DNA from: Massilia forsythiae | Lineage (GTDB): Bacteria > Pseudomonadota > Gammaproteobacteria > Burkholderiales > Burkholderiaceae_D | Direction: 5' to 3' | DNA: 64,000 nt | Assembly: GCF_012849555.1 (NCBI RefSeq) | Contig: NZ_CP051685.1 | Location: forward strand, 4,960,001 to 5,024,000 | Shown here: in pieces, positions 1 to 6,742 of the stretch | Layout: the number at the start of each line of letters is the position of its first letter | How positions within the stretch are numbered: position 1 is the stretch's first letter | Notes under the pieces: generated by a model | The model's input: only the letters and a program-made list of their open reading frames with translations | Told to the model about the DNA's origin: nothing | Databases searched by the model: none | Position numbers and translations under genes: made by a program

Positions 1-265
1 CACCGACAAGTTCGCCGCCTTCGGCCTCACGCCGGAACCGGCCGAGCAGGTCGGCGCACCCGCGATCCGCGAATGCCACGCCCAGTTCGAATGCCGCCTG
101 CACGACGACAGCCTGGTCGACAAGTACAATTTCTTCGTCTGGGAAGTGGTGGCGGCGCGCGCGCTGGCTTCGCCGCGCCATCCGGAAACGCTGCACTACA
201 AGGGGGACGGCACCTTCATGCTGGCCGGCGAGATCGTCCGGCGGCGCCGGCCCGGCCTGAAATGA
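1..265 (+). CDS. Flavin reductase-like protein, 3' end only
   Basis: The reading frame is open from base 2 to the TGA at 263-265 and its start lies before the window. The visible 87 residues include IRECHAQFECRL, then VWEVVAARA and HYKGDGTFMLAGE. This is the C-terminal pattern of flavin-reductase-like (DIM6/NTAB) FMN-binding domain proteins, which bind FMN and use NAD(P)H or act as flavin-dependent oxidoreductases. The substrate cannot be read from this fragment. The gene is followed after 13 bases by the convergent gene at 279-755. The family call is fairly secure; a more specific function is not supported. Confidence 0.72.
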   Translation, partial: TDKFAAFGLTPEPAEQVGAPAIRECHAQFECRLHDDSLVDKYNFFVWEVVAARALASPRHPETLHYKGDGTFMLAGEIVRRRRPGLK

Positions 266-278
266 GGCGGCGCCGCGG

Positions 279-755
279 TCAGCGCGGGTGACGCAGCCGT
301 CCCGGCACGTGCAGGGTGGCGCGCGCGGCGTTCGCGCGCCGGCGCGGCAGGGCGCCGGCAGGGGCGTCGGCCAGCGCCGTCGCGCCGGCCTGGGCGCTGC
401 CCAGGCGGTGCTGGGCCAGCACGTCGAGCAGGGCGCACAGGACCTCGCGCCCGAGAGGCGCATCGCCGCCCTCGACCAGCGGCAGCACCCGGTGCAGCGC
501 GCTCAGCACCACGGCGTTTTCCTCGCCCTGCTCGCGCTGGCGCTCCACGCCGAGCGTGCAGGTCAGGGTTTCCTCGTGGCGGAAGCCGGCCTCGACTTCG
601 GCGACGACGAGCGCGAAGCCGCACGCGAACGCGCCGTCCGGCTGTGCCGCCAGCGCATGCAGGCGCGTGCACAGGCTCTTGCGCGCATGCCGCAACGCCG
701 CGCCCAGCGGGCGCGGACGGCTGGCGATGGTGCGAGCGGGGTGTCGCGGGGGCAT
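279..755 (-). CDS. Hypothetical protein, possibly hemerythrin-like helical bundle
   Basis: This is a 158-residue minus-strand frame. I chose the ATG at 755 because GGAGAA lies 8 bases upstream; a TTG at 776 is also in frame. The middle reads AGFRHEETLTCTLG and then REQGEENAVVLSALHRVLP, two helices with an HxxE motif that recalls the metal-binding helices of hemerythrin-type bundles. The remaining hemerythrin histidines are not all evident, so iron binding is not established. The C-terminal 40 residues are Ala/Arg-rich and look disordered. An FNR/ANR-type box lies in the divergent region with the gene at 909, which would fit an oxygen-related role. The product is otherwise unknown. Confidence 0.6.
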   Translation of the reverse strand: MPPRHPARTIASRPRPLGAALRHARKSLCTRLHALAAQPDGAFACGFALVVAEVEAGFRHEETLTCTLGVERQREQGEENAVVLSALHRVLPLVEGGDAPLGREVLCALLDVLAQHRLGSAQAGATALADAPAGALPRRRANAARATLHVPGRLRHPR

Positions 756-826
756 GGCACGGTTCTCCGTCTGCAAAGCAAATATGCAAACCAGGCAGTC
801 AGTTTCTGTACTACGTCACGGCTGAT

Positions 827-840
827 TTGATCAAGATCAC
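827..840. promoter_or_regulatory. Putative FNR/ANR box between divergent genes
   Basis: The bases TTGATCAAGATCAC match the FNR/ANR consensus TTGAT-N4-ATCAA at 9 of 10 conserved positions. The site lies 70-80 bases from the starts of both flanking genes (755 minus, 909 plus). A second such box is in front of the universal stress gene ending at 2304. The function is inferred. Confidence 0.45.
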
Positions 841-908
841 GAAGGATGTTTTAAACCCGGAGCATACGCTCCATGACGCGGCTTGGCCGCACCGATGAAA
901 GGAATACC

Positions 909-1214
909 ATGACCCGACTCACCGTCATCGCCACCCTGCGCGCGCAGGCGGGACACGAAGATGCCCTCGGCGAACAGCTGCGAGCCCTGGTGGCGCCCAC
1001 CCGGCGCGAGCCCGGTTGCCTGGATTACGACCTGCACCGCAGCAACGACGACCCGGCCGAGTACGTTTTCTATGAAAACTGGATCGGCAAGGACGATCTC
1101 GACAAGCACCTGCAGATGCCGCACATGCGCGCCTTCGCCGAATTGGCGCCAGGGCTGCTGGACGGTCCGGTACGCACCCAGCTGCTGACCATGTTCGGTG
1201 AACCGGCGCGCTAG
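909..1214 (+). CDS. Antibiotic biosynthesis monooxygenase (ABM) family protein
   Basis: The protein has 101 residues, starting at the ATG at 909 behind GAAAGGAA; an in-frame start at 873 has no ribosome site. The sequence MTRLTVIATLRAQAGHEDAL, then PGCLDYDLHRS and FYENW(I) with a final HLQMPHMRAF stretch, is the ferredoxin-like fold of ABM/YgiN-type proteins, and the length is typical for the family. Members are small dimeric cytosolic monooxygenases or quinol-related enzymes; most chromosomal copies have no proven substrate. A hairpin (GGAGCATACGCTCC) and the FNR-type box at 827-840 lie upstream. The family call is strong; the reaction is unknown. Confidence 0.88.
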   Translation: MTRLTVIATLRAQAGHEDALGEQLRALVAPTRREPGCLDYDLHRSNDDPAEYVFYENWIGKDDLDKHLQMPHMRAFAELAPGLLDGPVRTQLLTMFGEPAR

Positions 1215-1256
1215 CACAGCCGCGCCGGCCGCCGCCACGGCAATTCCGATCGCGCT

Positions 1257-1694
1257 TCAGCGCACCACCAGCACCGGTATCGCGCTGTGGGTCAGCACCT
1301 TGGCGGTCTCGCTGCCCAGCAGCCGCGCCGCCATGCCGCGGCGGCCGTGCGAGGCCATCACGATCAGGTCGCAGGCCCGGTCGCGCGCGGCCTGCACGAT
1401 CGCCTCGTGCGGCGAGTCGTGGCGCACCAGCAGCGCCTCGCAGGCGACGCCGGTCTCGCCGGCACGCCGGCGCACGTAGGCCAGGCCGTCCTGCGCCTGC
1501 TGCTCGCGTTCGTGGCGCCAGGCGTCGTCGATCGGCGCCGCCAGTCCCAGTTCCGGCGCCAGCAGGTAGGGCGGCGTGCTGGCATGCATGCCGATCACCA
1601 CGGCGCCGGCCGGCGCCGCCAGGCGCAGCGCCATCTCGATGGCCCGCGCCGACAGTTCGGTGCCGTCGGTCGGCACCAGGATGCGTCGATACAT
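1257..1694 (-). CDS. Universal stress protein (UspA family)
   Basis: The 145-residue protein starts MYRRILVPTDGTELS and ends DLIVMASHGRRGMAARLLGSETAKVLTHSAIPVLVVR. These are the two halves of the Usp ATP-binding fold, including the G-2x-G-9x-G(S/T) pattern seen as SHGRRGMAARLLGS. Single-domain Usp proteins bind ATP and support survival during growth arrest or oxygen shortage. It lies 88 bases downstream of the paralogue at 1783-2304 on the same strand, so the two may be co-transcribed from the upstream promoter with its FNR-type box. Confidence 0.94.
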   Translation of the reverse strand: MYRRILVPTDGTELSARAIEMALRLAAPAGAVVIGMHASTPPYLLAPELGLAAPIDDAWRHEREQQAQDGLAYVRRRAGETGVACEALLVRHDSPHEAIVQAARDRACDLIVMASHGRRGMAARLLGSETAKVLTHSAIPVLVVR

Positions 1695-1782
1695 CGGCTG
1701 CTCCCGTCATCGGTGGAAACGGACCGTGTGCGCGCCGACGAGTCCATGAAGATGCGTCGATAAGAGGCCAGGCCCGCCGCCC

Positions 1783-2304
1783 TCAGCGGTGCACCAGCAC
1801 CGGCACCGTCCCGTGTACCAGCACGCGCTCGGTCTCGCTGCCGAGCAGCAGGCCGTGCAGCCCGCGCCGGCCGTGCGAGGCCATCAGGATCAGGTCGCAG
1901 CCGAGCCGGGCGGCGGCCTCGACGATCGCCTCGTAGGGACGGTCCGCGTTCACCTGCTCCAGCCGGCATGGCACCCCGGCGGCGCGCGCGGCGTTCTCGA
2001 CATCGGCCAGCATGCGGCGCGCGCGCCTGGCGCTGGCGGCGGCGTACTGCTCGGGCGTGTCTTCCAGCATGTCGGGATCGGCGCTGAGTACGCGGAACGA
2101 CGGCACCGCGGTCAGCCCGACGACGTCGGCGCCCAGTTCGCGTGCAAAGGCGACGCCGGCCAGGATCGCGCGTTGCGAGGCGTCGGAACCGTCGGTCGGC
2201 AACAGGATGCGCCGGAATACCGGGCCGGCGGCGGGCGCACCGGCGGCTGCGGCGGCTGCATCCGGCTTGCCGGTGTCGCCGGGCGCAATCTGCGATGCGT
2301 TCAT
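1783..2304 (-). CDS. Universal stress protein (UspA family)
   Basis: The protein has 173 residues, with a 25-residue Ala/Pro-rich N-terminal extension before VFRRILLPTDGSDAS. The C-terminal nucleotide-binding pattern is SHGRRGLHGLLLGSETERVLVHGTVPVLVHR. The start is supported by AAGGAG 5 bases upstream. It is a paralogue of the next gene (1257-1694), and the pair looks like an old tandem duplication. A box TTGAGATATATCAA centred 70 bases before the start codon suggests control by an FNR/ANR-type oxygen sensor, a common arrangement for Usp genes in proteobacteria. Confidence 0.94.
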   Translation of the reverse strand: MNASQIAPGDTGKPDAAAAAAGAPAAGPVFRRILLPTDGSDASQRAILAGVAFARELGADVVGLTAVPSFRVLSADPDMLEDTPEQYAAASARRARRMLADVENAARAAGVPCRLEQVNADRPYEAIVEAAARLGCDLILMASHGRRGLHGLLLGSETERVLVHGTVPVLVHR

Positions 2305-2367
2305 GTGCGCTCCTTCCGGACGGCGGCTGTCGACGGCTTGAGCATGGCGAAACGACGCATGGCTTCT

Positions 2368-2381
2368 TTGAGATATATCAA
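2368..2381 (-). promoter_or_regulatory. FNR/ANR box upstream of the Usp genes
   Basis: Read on the minus strand the site is TTGATATATCTCAA, 9 of 10 conserved positions of TTGAT-N4-ATCAA. It ends 64 bases before the ATG at 2304, a usual activating position for FNR-type regulators. No regulator gene is in the window, so this rests on sequence match alone. Confidence 0.55.
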
Positions 2382-2416
2382 TCTCGTTGGCCGCCTGCCT
2401 GCGTCCGGGACGCGGA

Positions 2417-3319
2417 TTATTCCGGCGCCAGCTGGAAACTGCCCTCGGCCACGGCGCGCCCGCCGCTGTTGACCACGTAGCCGCCGCCGGCCAGGTCGGC
2501 GCCCAGCACCAGTTCGCTCCCCAGCGGCGCCGGCGCGCGGAAACGTCCGGCCAGCGCCACCAGCGGGCGGCCCCCGGCCAGTTCCAGTTCGGCGCACGCG
2601 CGCGCCAGCGTGTGCATGCCGTGGATGATGGGGCGGCGCATCCCCATCAGGTGCGCCGACCAGCTCCACAGGTGGATCGGGTTCCAGTCGCCCGACAAGG
2701 CCGCGTAGGCGCGGCCGCTGTTCCCGGCCAGGCGCCAGGCGGCCAGCGCCGGCAGCGCCGCCGCGGCCGGGCGCGCATGCGGCTGGTTGCCGCGGCGCGC
2801 GCGCTGGCCGCGCACCATCAGGTAGGTGCTGCGGCAGGCGAACACCGTATGGCCGTCCTGCTCGCCGATGGTGTCGAGGGTGGCGTACACGGCGCCGTCC
2901 TCGGCCGGCGGCTGCACCGCCACGCTGGTGGCCAGCAGCAGCGGCGCGTCCGGCCGCGCCGGGGTTTCCACCCGCAGCGCGTTCTCGGTGTGCACCGCGC
3001 CCGGCAGGCGGAACGGGAAGTCCTGGTCGAGCATGGTCGCCACCTGGGCGCGCTGCGCCAGCAGGTAATAGAAGGTGAGCGGGATGCCCTGGCCGGGAAA
3101 GCCGAGCGCGTCGCGGTAGCGGCGCAGCTGGACGGCATCGATGGCGGCCAGGCGGAACACGGTGCGCGGCGTGCGCGCGCCGGACTTGCGGCGCGGGCGC
3201 TTGAACAGGGCGCGCAGCAGGGTGGCGGCGTTCAGCGGCGGCAGCGCACGCGCTGAGGGCGGCGCCGACGGCTTGGGTGACGGACGGGAAGCGAAGCGGG
3301 ACGGTCGGTCGGTGGACAT
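2417..3319 (-). CDS. MaoC-like hot-dog fold dehydratase
   Basis: I use the ATG at 3319 (300 residues, MSTDRPSRF); an ATG at 3370 would add 17 residues. The first 50 residues are Pro/Ser/Arg-rich and probably disordered. The N-terminal hot-dog half includes IPLTFYYLLAQRAQ. The C-terminal half has YAALSGDWNPIHLWSWSAHLMGMRRPIIHGMHT, in which the D-x-N-P-I-H motif holds the catalytic Asp and His of MaoC hydratases. Two hot-dog halves in one chain fit the double-domain hydratase 2 family, which hydrates or dehydrates acyl thioesters. The acyl substrate is unknown and no fatty-acid genes are adjacent. Confidence 0.84.
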   Translation of the reverse strand: MSTDRPSRFASRPSPKPSAPPSARALPPLNAATLLRALFKRPRRKSGARTPRTVFRLAAIDAVQLRRYRDALGFPGQGIPLTFYYLLAQRAQVATMLDQDFPFRLPGAVHTENALRVETPARPDAPLLLATSVAVQPPAEDGAVYATLDTIGEQDGHTVFACRSTYLMVRGQRARRGNQPHARPAAAALPALAAWRLAGNSGRAYAALSGDWNPIHLWSWSAHLMGMRRPIIHGMHTLARACAELELAGGRPLVALAGRFRAPAPLGSELVLGADLAGGGYVVNSGGRAVAEGSFQLAPE

Positions 3320-3449
3320 CGATACGGTTTCGGGTAAAACCTGCATTGTGCCTGAAACCGTATGTTGCACCGCAAACCTTGTTAGTTGAGCGTATCCGCG
3401 TTACCCTATCGTTTTGGCATAAAGAATGTCTTAATCATACGAGGATGGA

Positions 3450-4589
3450 ATGAAGAAGCAGGTGTTGTTGGCGGTTGCGGTGTGTGCAGGTAGTGCAGGG
3501 GCGGGCGCGGCGGCCGCCCAGGAAACGGTGAAGATCGGCCACGTGGCCGCGATGACCGGCCCGGTCGCCCACTTCGGCAAGGACAGCGAAAACGGCGCGC
3601 GCATGGCGATCGATGCCCTCAACGCGCGCGGCGCCACGATCGGCGGGCGCAAGGTCGCCTGGCAACTGGTCGGCGAGGACGACGGCGGCGACCCCAAGCA
3701 GGCCACCGCGGCGGCCCAGAAGCTGGCCGACGCCAGGGTCAACGGCGTGATCGGCCACGAGACCTCGGGCACCACCATTCCGGCCTCGAAGATCTATTAC
3801 GATGCCGGCATCCCGCAGATCTCGGCGTCGGCGACCAATCCGAAATACACGCAGCAGGGTTTCAACACGGCGTTCCGGGTGGTGGCCAACGACATCCAGC
3901 TCGGCCGCGCGCTGGGCCGCTACGCGGTCAAGACCATGGCCGCCAAGCGCGTCGCCGTGATCGACGACCGCACCGCCTACGGCCAGGGCCTGGCGACCGA
4001 GTTCGCCAACGGCTTGCGCCAGCAGGGCGTCAATGTGGTCGCCAAGGAATTCACCAACGATAAGGCGACCGACTTCTCGGCGATCCTGACCCGCATCCGC
4101 GCCAGCAACCCCGACCTGGTGTTCTTCGGCGGCATGAACGCGGTGGCCGGACCCATGCTGCGCCAGATGAAGCAGCTCGGCATGAACGTGCGCATGATGG
4201 GCGGCGACGGCATCTGCTCGGACGAGATGCACAAGCTGTCCGGCGGCACCATGGCCGACGGCCAGGTGGTGTGCGCCGAGGCCGGCGGCGTCGAGGCAGC
4301 CGGCATGCCCGCCATGGACGCCTTCCGCGCCGCCTACCGCAAGCGCTTCGGCATCGACGTCCAGATCATCGCGCCGTACTCCTACGACGCAGTGCTGGCG
4401 ATCGCCGCGGCGATGGACAAGGCCGGCTCGTCCAGCCCGGCGAAATACCTGCCGCAGCTGGCCAGGACCAACTACAAGGGCGTGACCGGCAACATCGCCT
4501 TCGATGCCCATGGCGACATCCGCGACGGCGTCATCACCCTGTACACCTTCAAGGGCGGCCACCGCACCCAGATCGCGGTCACCAGGTAA
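3450..4589 (+). CDS. Branched-chain amino-acid-type ABC transporter periplasmic binding protein
   Basis: The 379-residue protein begins with a signal peptide (MKKQVLLAVAVCAGSAGAGAAAAQ) and then ETVKIGHVAAMTGPVAHFGKDSENGARMAIDALN, the typical start of LivJ/LivK-type type I periplasmic binding proteins. The rest (VIGHETSGTTIPASKIY, FRVVANDIQLGRALGRYA, VAVIDDRTAYGQG, APYSYDAVLAIAAAM) follows the family along its full length. It should capture leucine/isoleucine/valine or a related compound for an ABC importer. No permease or ATPase genes flank it, so it is an orphan binding protein here that may serve a system elsewhere. Confidence 0.94.
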   Translation: MKKQVLLAVAVCAGSAGAGAAAAQETVKIGHVAAMTGPVAHFGKDSENGARMAIDALNARGATIGGRKVAWQLVGEDDGGDPKQATAAAQKLADARVNGVIGHETSGTTIPASKIYYDAGIPQISASATNPKYTQQGFNTAFRVVANDIQLGRALGRYAVKTMAAKRVAVIDDRTAYGQGLATEFANGLRQQGVNVVAKEFTNDKATDFSAILTRIRASNPDLVFFGGMNAVAGPMLRQMKQLGMNVRMMGGDGICSDEMHKLSGGTMADGQVVCAEAGGVEAAGMPAMDAFRAAYRKRFGIDVQIIAPYSYDAVLAIAAAMDKAGSSSPAKYLPQLARTNYKGVTGNIAFDAHGDIRDGVITLYTFKGGHRTQIAVTR

Positions 4590-4643
4590 CAGCCGGCGCG
4601 CGGCGCCATGGGCATGTGCCGCGGCGCCCCTGGCGGCGCGGTC

Positions 4644-5375
4644 TCAGGCGGCCGGCAAGTCGCCCGCCGCCAGCGGGAGCGCCGCCAGCGGCAGCGGATC
4701 GGCGCGGCTGCCGCCGGCAGGGCCGACGGCGATGACGTCCCCGGGCGGATCGCCGGCGCCGGCCGGCGCGCTGTCCGGCTGGGCGGCGGGCGTATCCAGC
4801 ACCAGGTTGCCGATCAGGCGCCGCGCCGAGCGCAGCACCTGTGCCGACAGGGCCGGATCGCCCTTGGCGGCGCCGCGCGCGATCGCCACGCTACCGATCA
4901 TGGCCGATACCGCGACCAGCGCGCGCGCGGTGGCGTCGTCTTCCGGATGGCGTTCGGCGATCTGGTGCTCGAACACCCGCACCAGCATCATATAGCCTTC
5001 GGCGAAGCGGGCGCTGATGGCCTTGTCCTGGCGCCCGATCTCGCTGGCCGACGCCGCGATCGCGCAGCGGTTGCCGTAATCGTCGCGTCCCTCGACAGAG
5101 AAATAGTCGTCCAGGAAGCGCGCCAGGTCGGGCACGCCGTCGACGCTGTCGGCGAACATGCGTTCGTGGGCCTGGTCCAGGCCGTAGGAAAGCGCTTCCA
5201 GCGCCAGTTCTTCCTTGGATTTGAAATGGGCGTACAGCGCCCCGTGGGTGAGGCCGGCTTCCTTGCTGATCTCGGCGACACCGACGCCGTCGATGCCCCG
5301 TGCGCGAAACAGCTTGCTCGCGGCCCTGATCAGTGCGGCCCGGTTCTCGGCGGCCTTTTCCTTGCTGATTCTCAT
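4644..5375 (-). CDS. TetR/AcrR family transcriptional regulator
   Basis: The 243-residue protein has an N-terminal helix-turn-helix at about residues 14-60 (ALIRAASKLFRARGIDGVGVAEISKEAGLTHGALYAHFKSKEEL in the frame), diagnostic of TetR. The ligand-binding part follows, with a TetR_C-like section around AIAASASEIGRQDKAISARF. The last 45 residues are Pro/Ala-rich and probably disordered. The gene is convergent with the binding protein ending at 4589 and divergent from the lipid kinase at 5712; either could be its target, but I see no clear palindromic operator. The ligand is unknown. Confidence 0.93.
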   Translation of the reverse strand: MRISKEKAAENRAALIRAASKLFRARGIDGVGVAEISKEAGLTHGALYAHFKSKEELALEALSYGLDQAHERMFADSVDGVPDLARFLDDYFSVEGRDDYGNRCAIAASASEIGRQDKAISARFAEGYMMLVRVFEHQIAERHPEDDATARALVAVSAMIGSVAIARGAAKGDPALSAQVLRSARRLIGNLVLDTPAAQPDSAPAGAGDPPGDVIAVGPAGGSRADPLPLAALPLAAGDLPAA

Positions 5376-5711
5376 GGCTGTTGCAGTGTGGTTTGATGGC
5401 GGCGATTGCGCCGGGAGCGAGCGGCCTGGGCGCCGAGATGCCGCAGTCCGCTCGAAATGGTGGATTCAGTATAACCCCATGGTATTCGCTTGGCGCGTCG
5501 GAAAATTAGTGACGTGACATCTGCATTTGGGCAAAATCGATGCCTTCCAGACCTGTAAACAGCGAAAAACGCCATATTTGATGGCTGCCGGCAACGGTAA
5601 CGCCCGATCGTGTCAATACTGCTATGCTGAATTGGCGAAAGTGCCGGCCGCAGGCGATGCCGGCGCCACGCCGCCAATCCATCAATCCCGCCGTCTAGAG
5701 GTCCGTCCAGC
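5376..5711. other. Intergenic region between tetR and lipid kinase
   Basis: This 336-base divergent region is less GC-rich than its flanks. It contains TATGCT at 5623-5628, a plausible -10 box for the lipid kinase gene, but no good -35 partner. Frames here look non-coding. No terminator or convincing operator was found. Confidence 0.4.
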
Positions 5712-6704
5712 ATGCAAACGATCGAAGTGCGCCCCGATGCGCCGTTTTACGTGGTGCTCAACGCCGGGTCCGGCCGCGCCGAAACCGAACTGCGCTGCTC
5801 GACCATCCGCGACGTGCTGGAAGCGGCCGGGCGCGCCTGCGAGCTGGAAGTCGTGCACGACGCCAACGAACTCGGCGCGGCCGCCCGCCGCATGGCCGAG
5901 CGCGCCGCACGCGACGGCGCCGTGCTGGTGGCGGCCGGCGGCGACGGCACCCTCAACACGGTGGCGCACGAGGCGGTGCGCAGCGACTGCGTGTTCGGCG
6001 TGCTGCCGCAGGGCACCTTCAATTATTTCGGGCGCACCCACAGCATTCCCGAAGACCTGGGCGAGGCGGTGCGGGCGCTGCTGCGCGCGCGCGTGCGGCC
6101 GGTACAGATCGGCATGGTCAACGAGCGCATCTTCCTGGTCAACGCCAGCGTCGGGCTGTACCCGAAGCTGCTCGAGGAGCGCGAGCACGACAAGCGCCAG
6201 TACGGGCGCTCGCGCGTGGTGGCGCTGTTTTCCGCGCTGAAGACCGCGCTCGGGTCGCACCGCAACCTGCGCATCACGCTGGAACTGGACGGCAGCACGC
6301 GGCGCCTGCGCACGCCCACGCTATTCGTCGGCAACAACCGGCTGCAGATGGAGCAGGTCGGCATGGCGCCGCTCGAACAGGCGCTGGGAGAAGGACGGCT
6401 GGCGGCGATCGCGCCCAAGCCGGTCGGCAAGCTGCGCATGCTGGGCCTGCTGCTGCGCGGCGCGCTGGGACGGCTGGGCGAGGCCGAGGACGTGGTCTCG
6501 TTCGATTTCAAGAACATGACGGTGCGCGCGCCGCTGCTGTCGCCGCGGCGGCGCATGAAGGTCGCCGCCGACGGCGAGGTCTGCAAGATGGCGCTGCCGC
6601 TGCGCTTCCGGGCCATCGAGGGCCGCCTGGCGCTGCTGGTGCCGGAGGATGGCCAAGGCGCCGCGCAGGAGCGCGCCGCCGATCGCGATACCGAGACGGC
6701 CTGA
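5712..6704 (+). CDS. Diacylglycerol/sphingosine kinase-family lipid kinase
   Basis: The 330-residue protein has NAGSG at residues 17-21 and GGDGT at 76-80, the nucleotide-binding motifs of the DAGK catalytic domain, followed by FGVLPQGTFNYFGRTHSIP. The C-terminal half (MTVRAPLLSPRRRMKVAADGEV) matches the YegS/BmrU-like beta-sandwich. Such enzymes phosphorylate diacylglycerol or related lipids at the membrane using ATP. The last 25 residues (QGAAQERAADRDTETA) are charged and probably disordered. It stands alone, with the TetR gene divergent upstream and the sensor gene convergent downstream. Confidence 0.92.
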   Translation: MQTIEVRPDAPFYVVLNAGSGRAETELRCSTIRDVLEAAGRACELEVVHDANELGAAARRMAERAARDGAVLVAAGGDGTLNTVAHEAVRSDCVFGVLPQGTFNYFGRTHSIPEDLGEAVRALLRARVRPVQIGMVNERIFLVNASVGLYPKLLEEREHDKRQYGRSRVVALFSALKTALGSHRNLRITLELDGSTRRLRTPTLFVGNNRLQMEQVGMAPLEQALGEGRLAAIAPKPVGKLRMLGLLLRGALGRLGEAEDVVSFDFKNMTVRAPLLSPRRRMKVAADGEVCKMALPLRFRAIEGRLALLVPEDGQGAAQERAADRDTETA

Positions 6705-6742
6705 GCGCCCGGGGCGCGGTGCGCCGGTCGCCGCGCCGCCGC

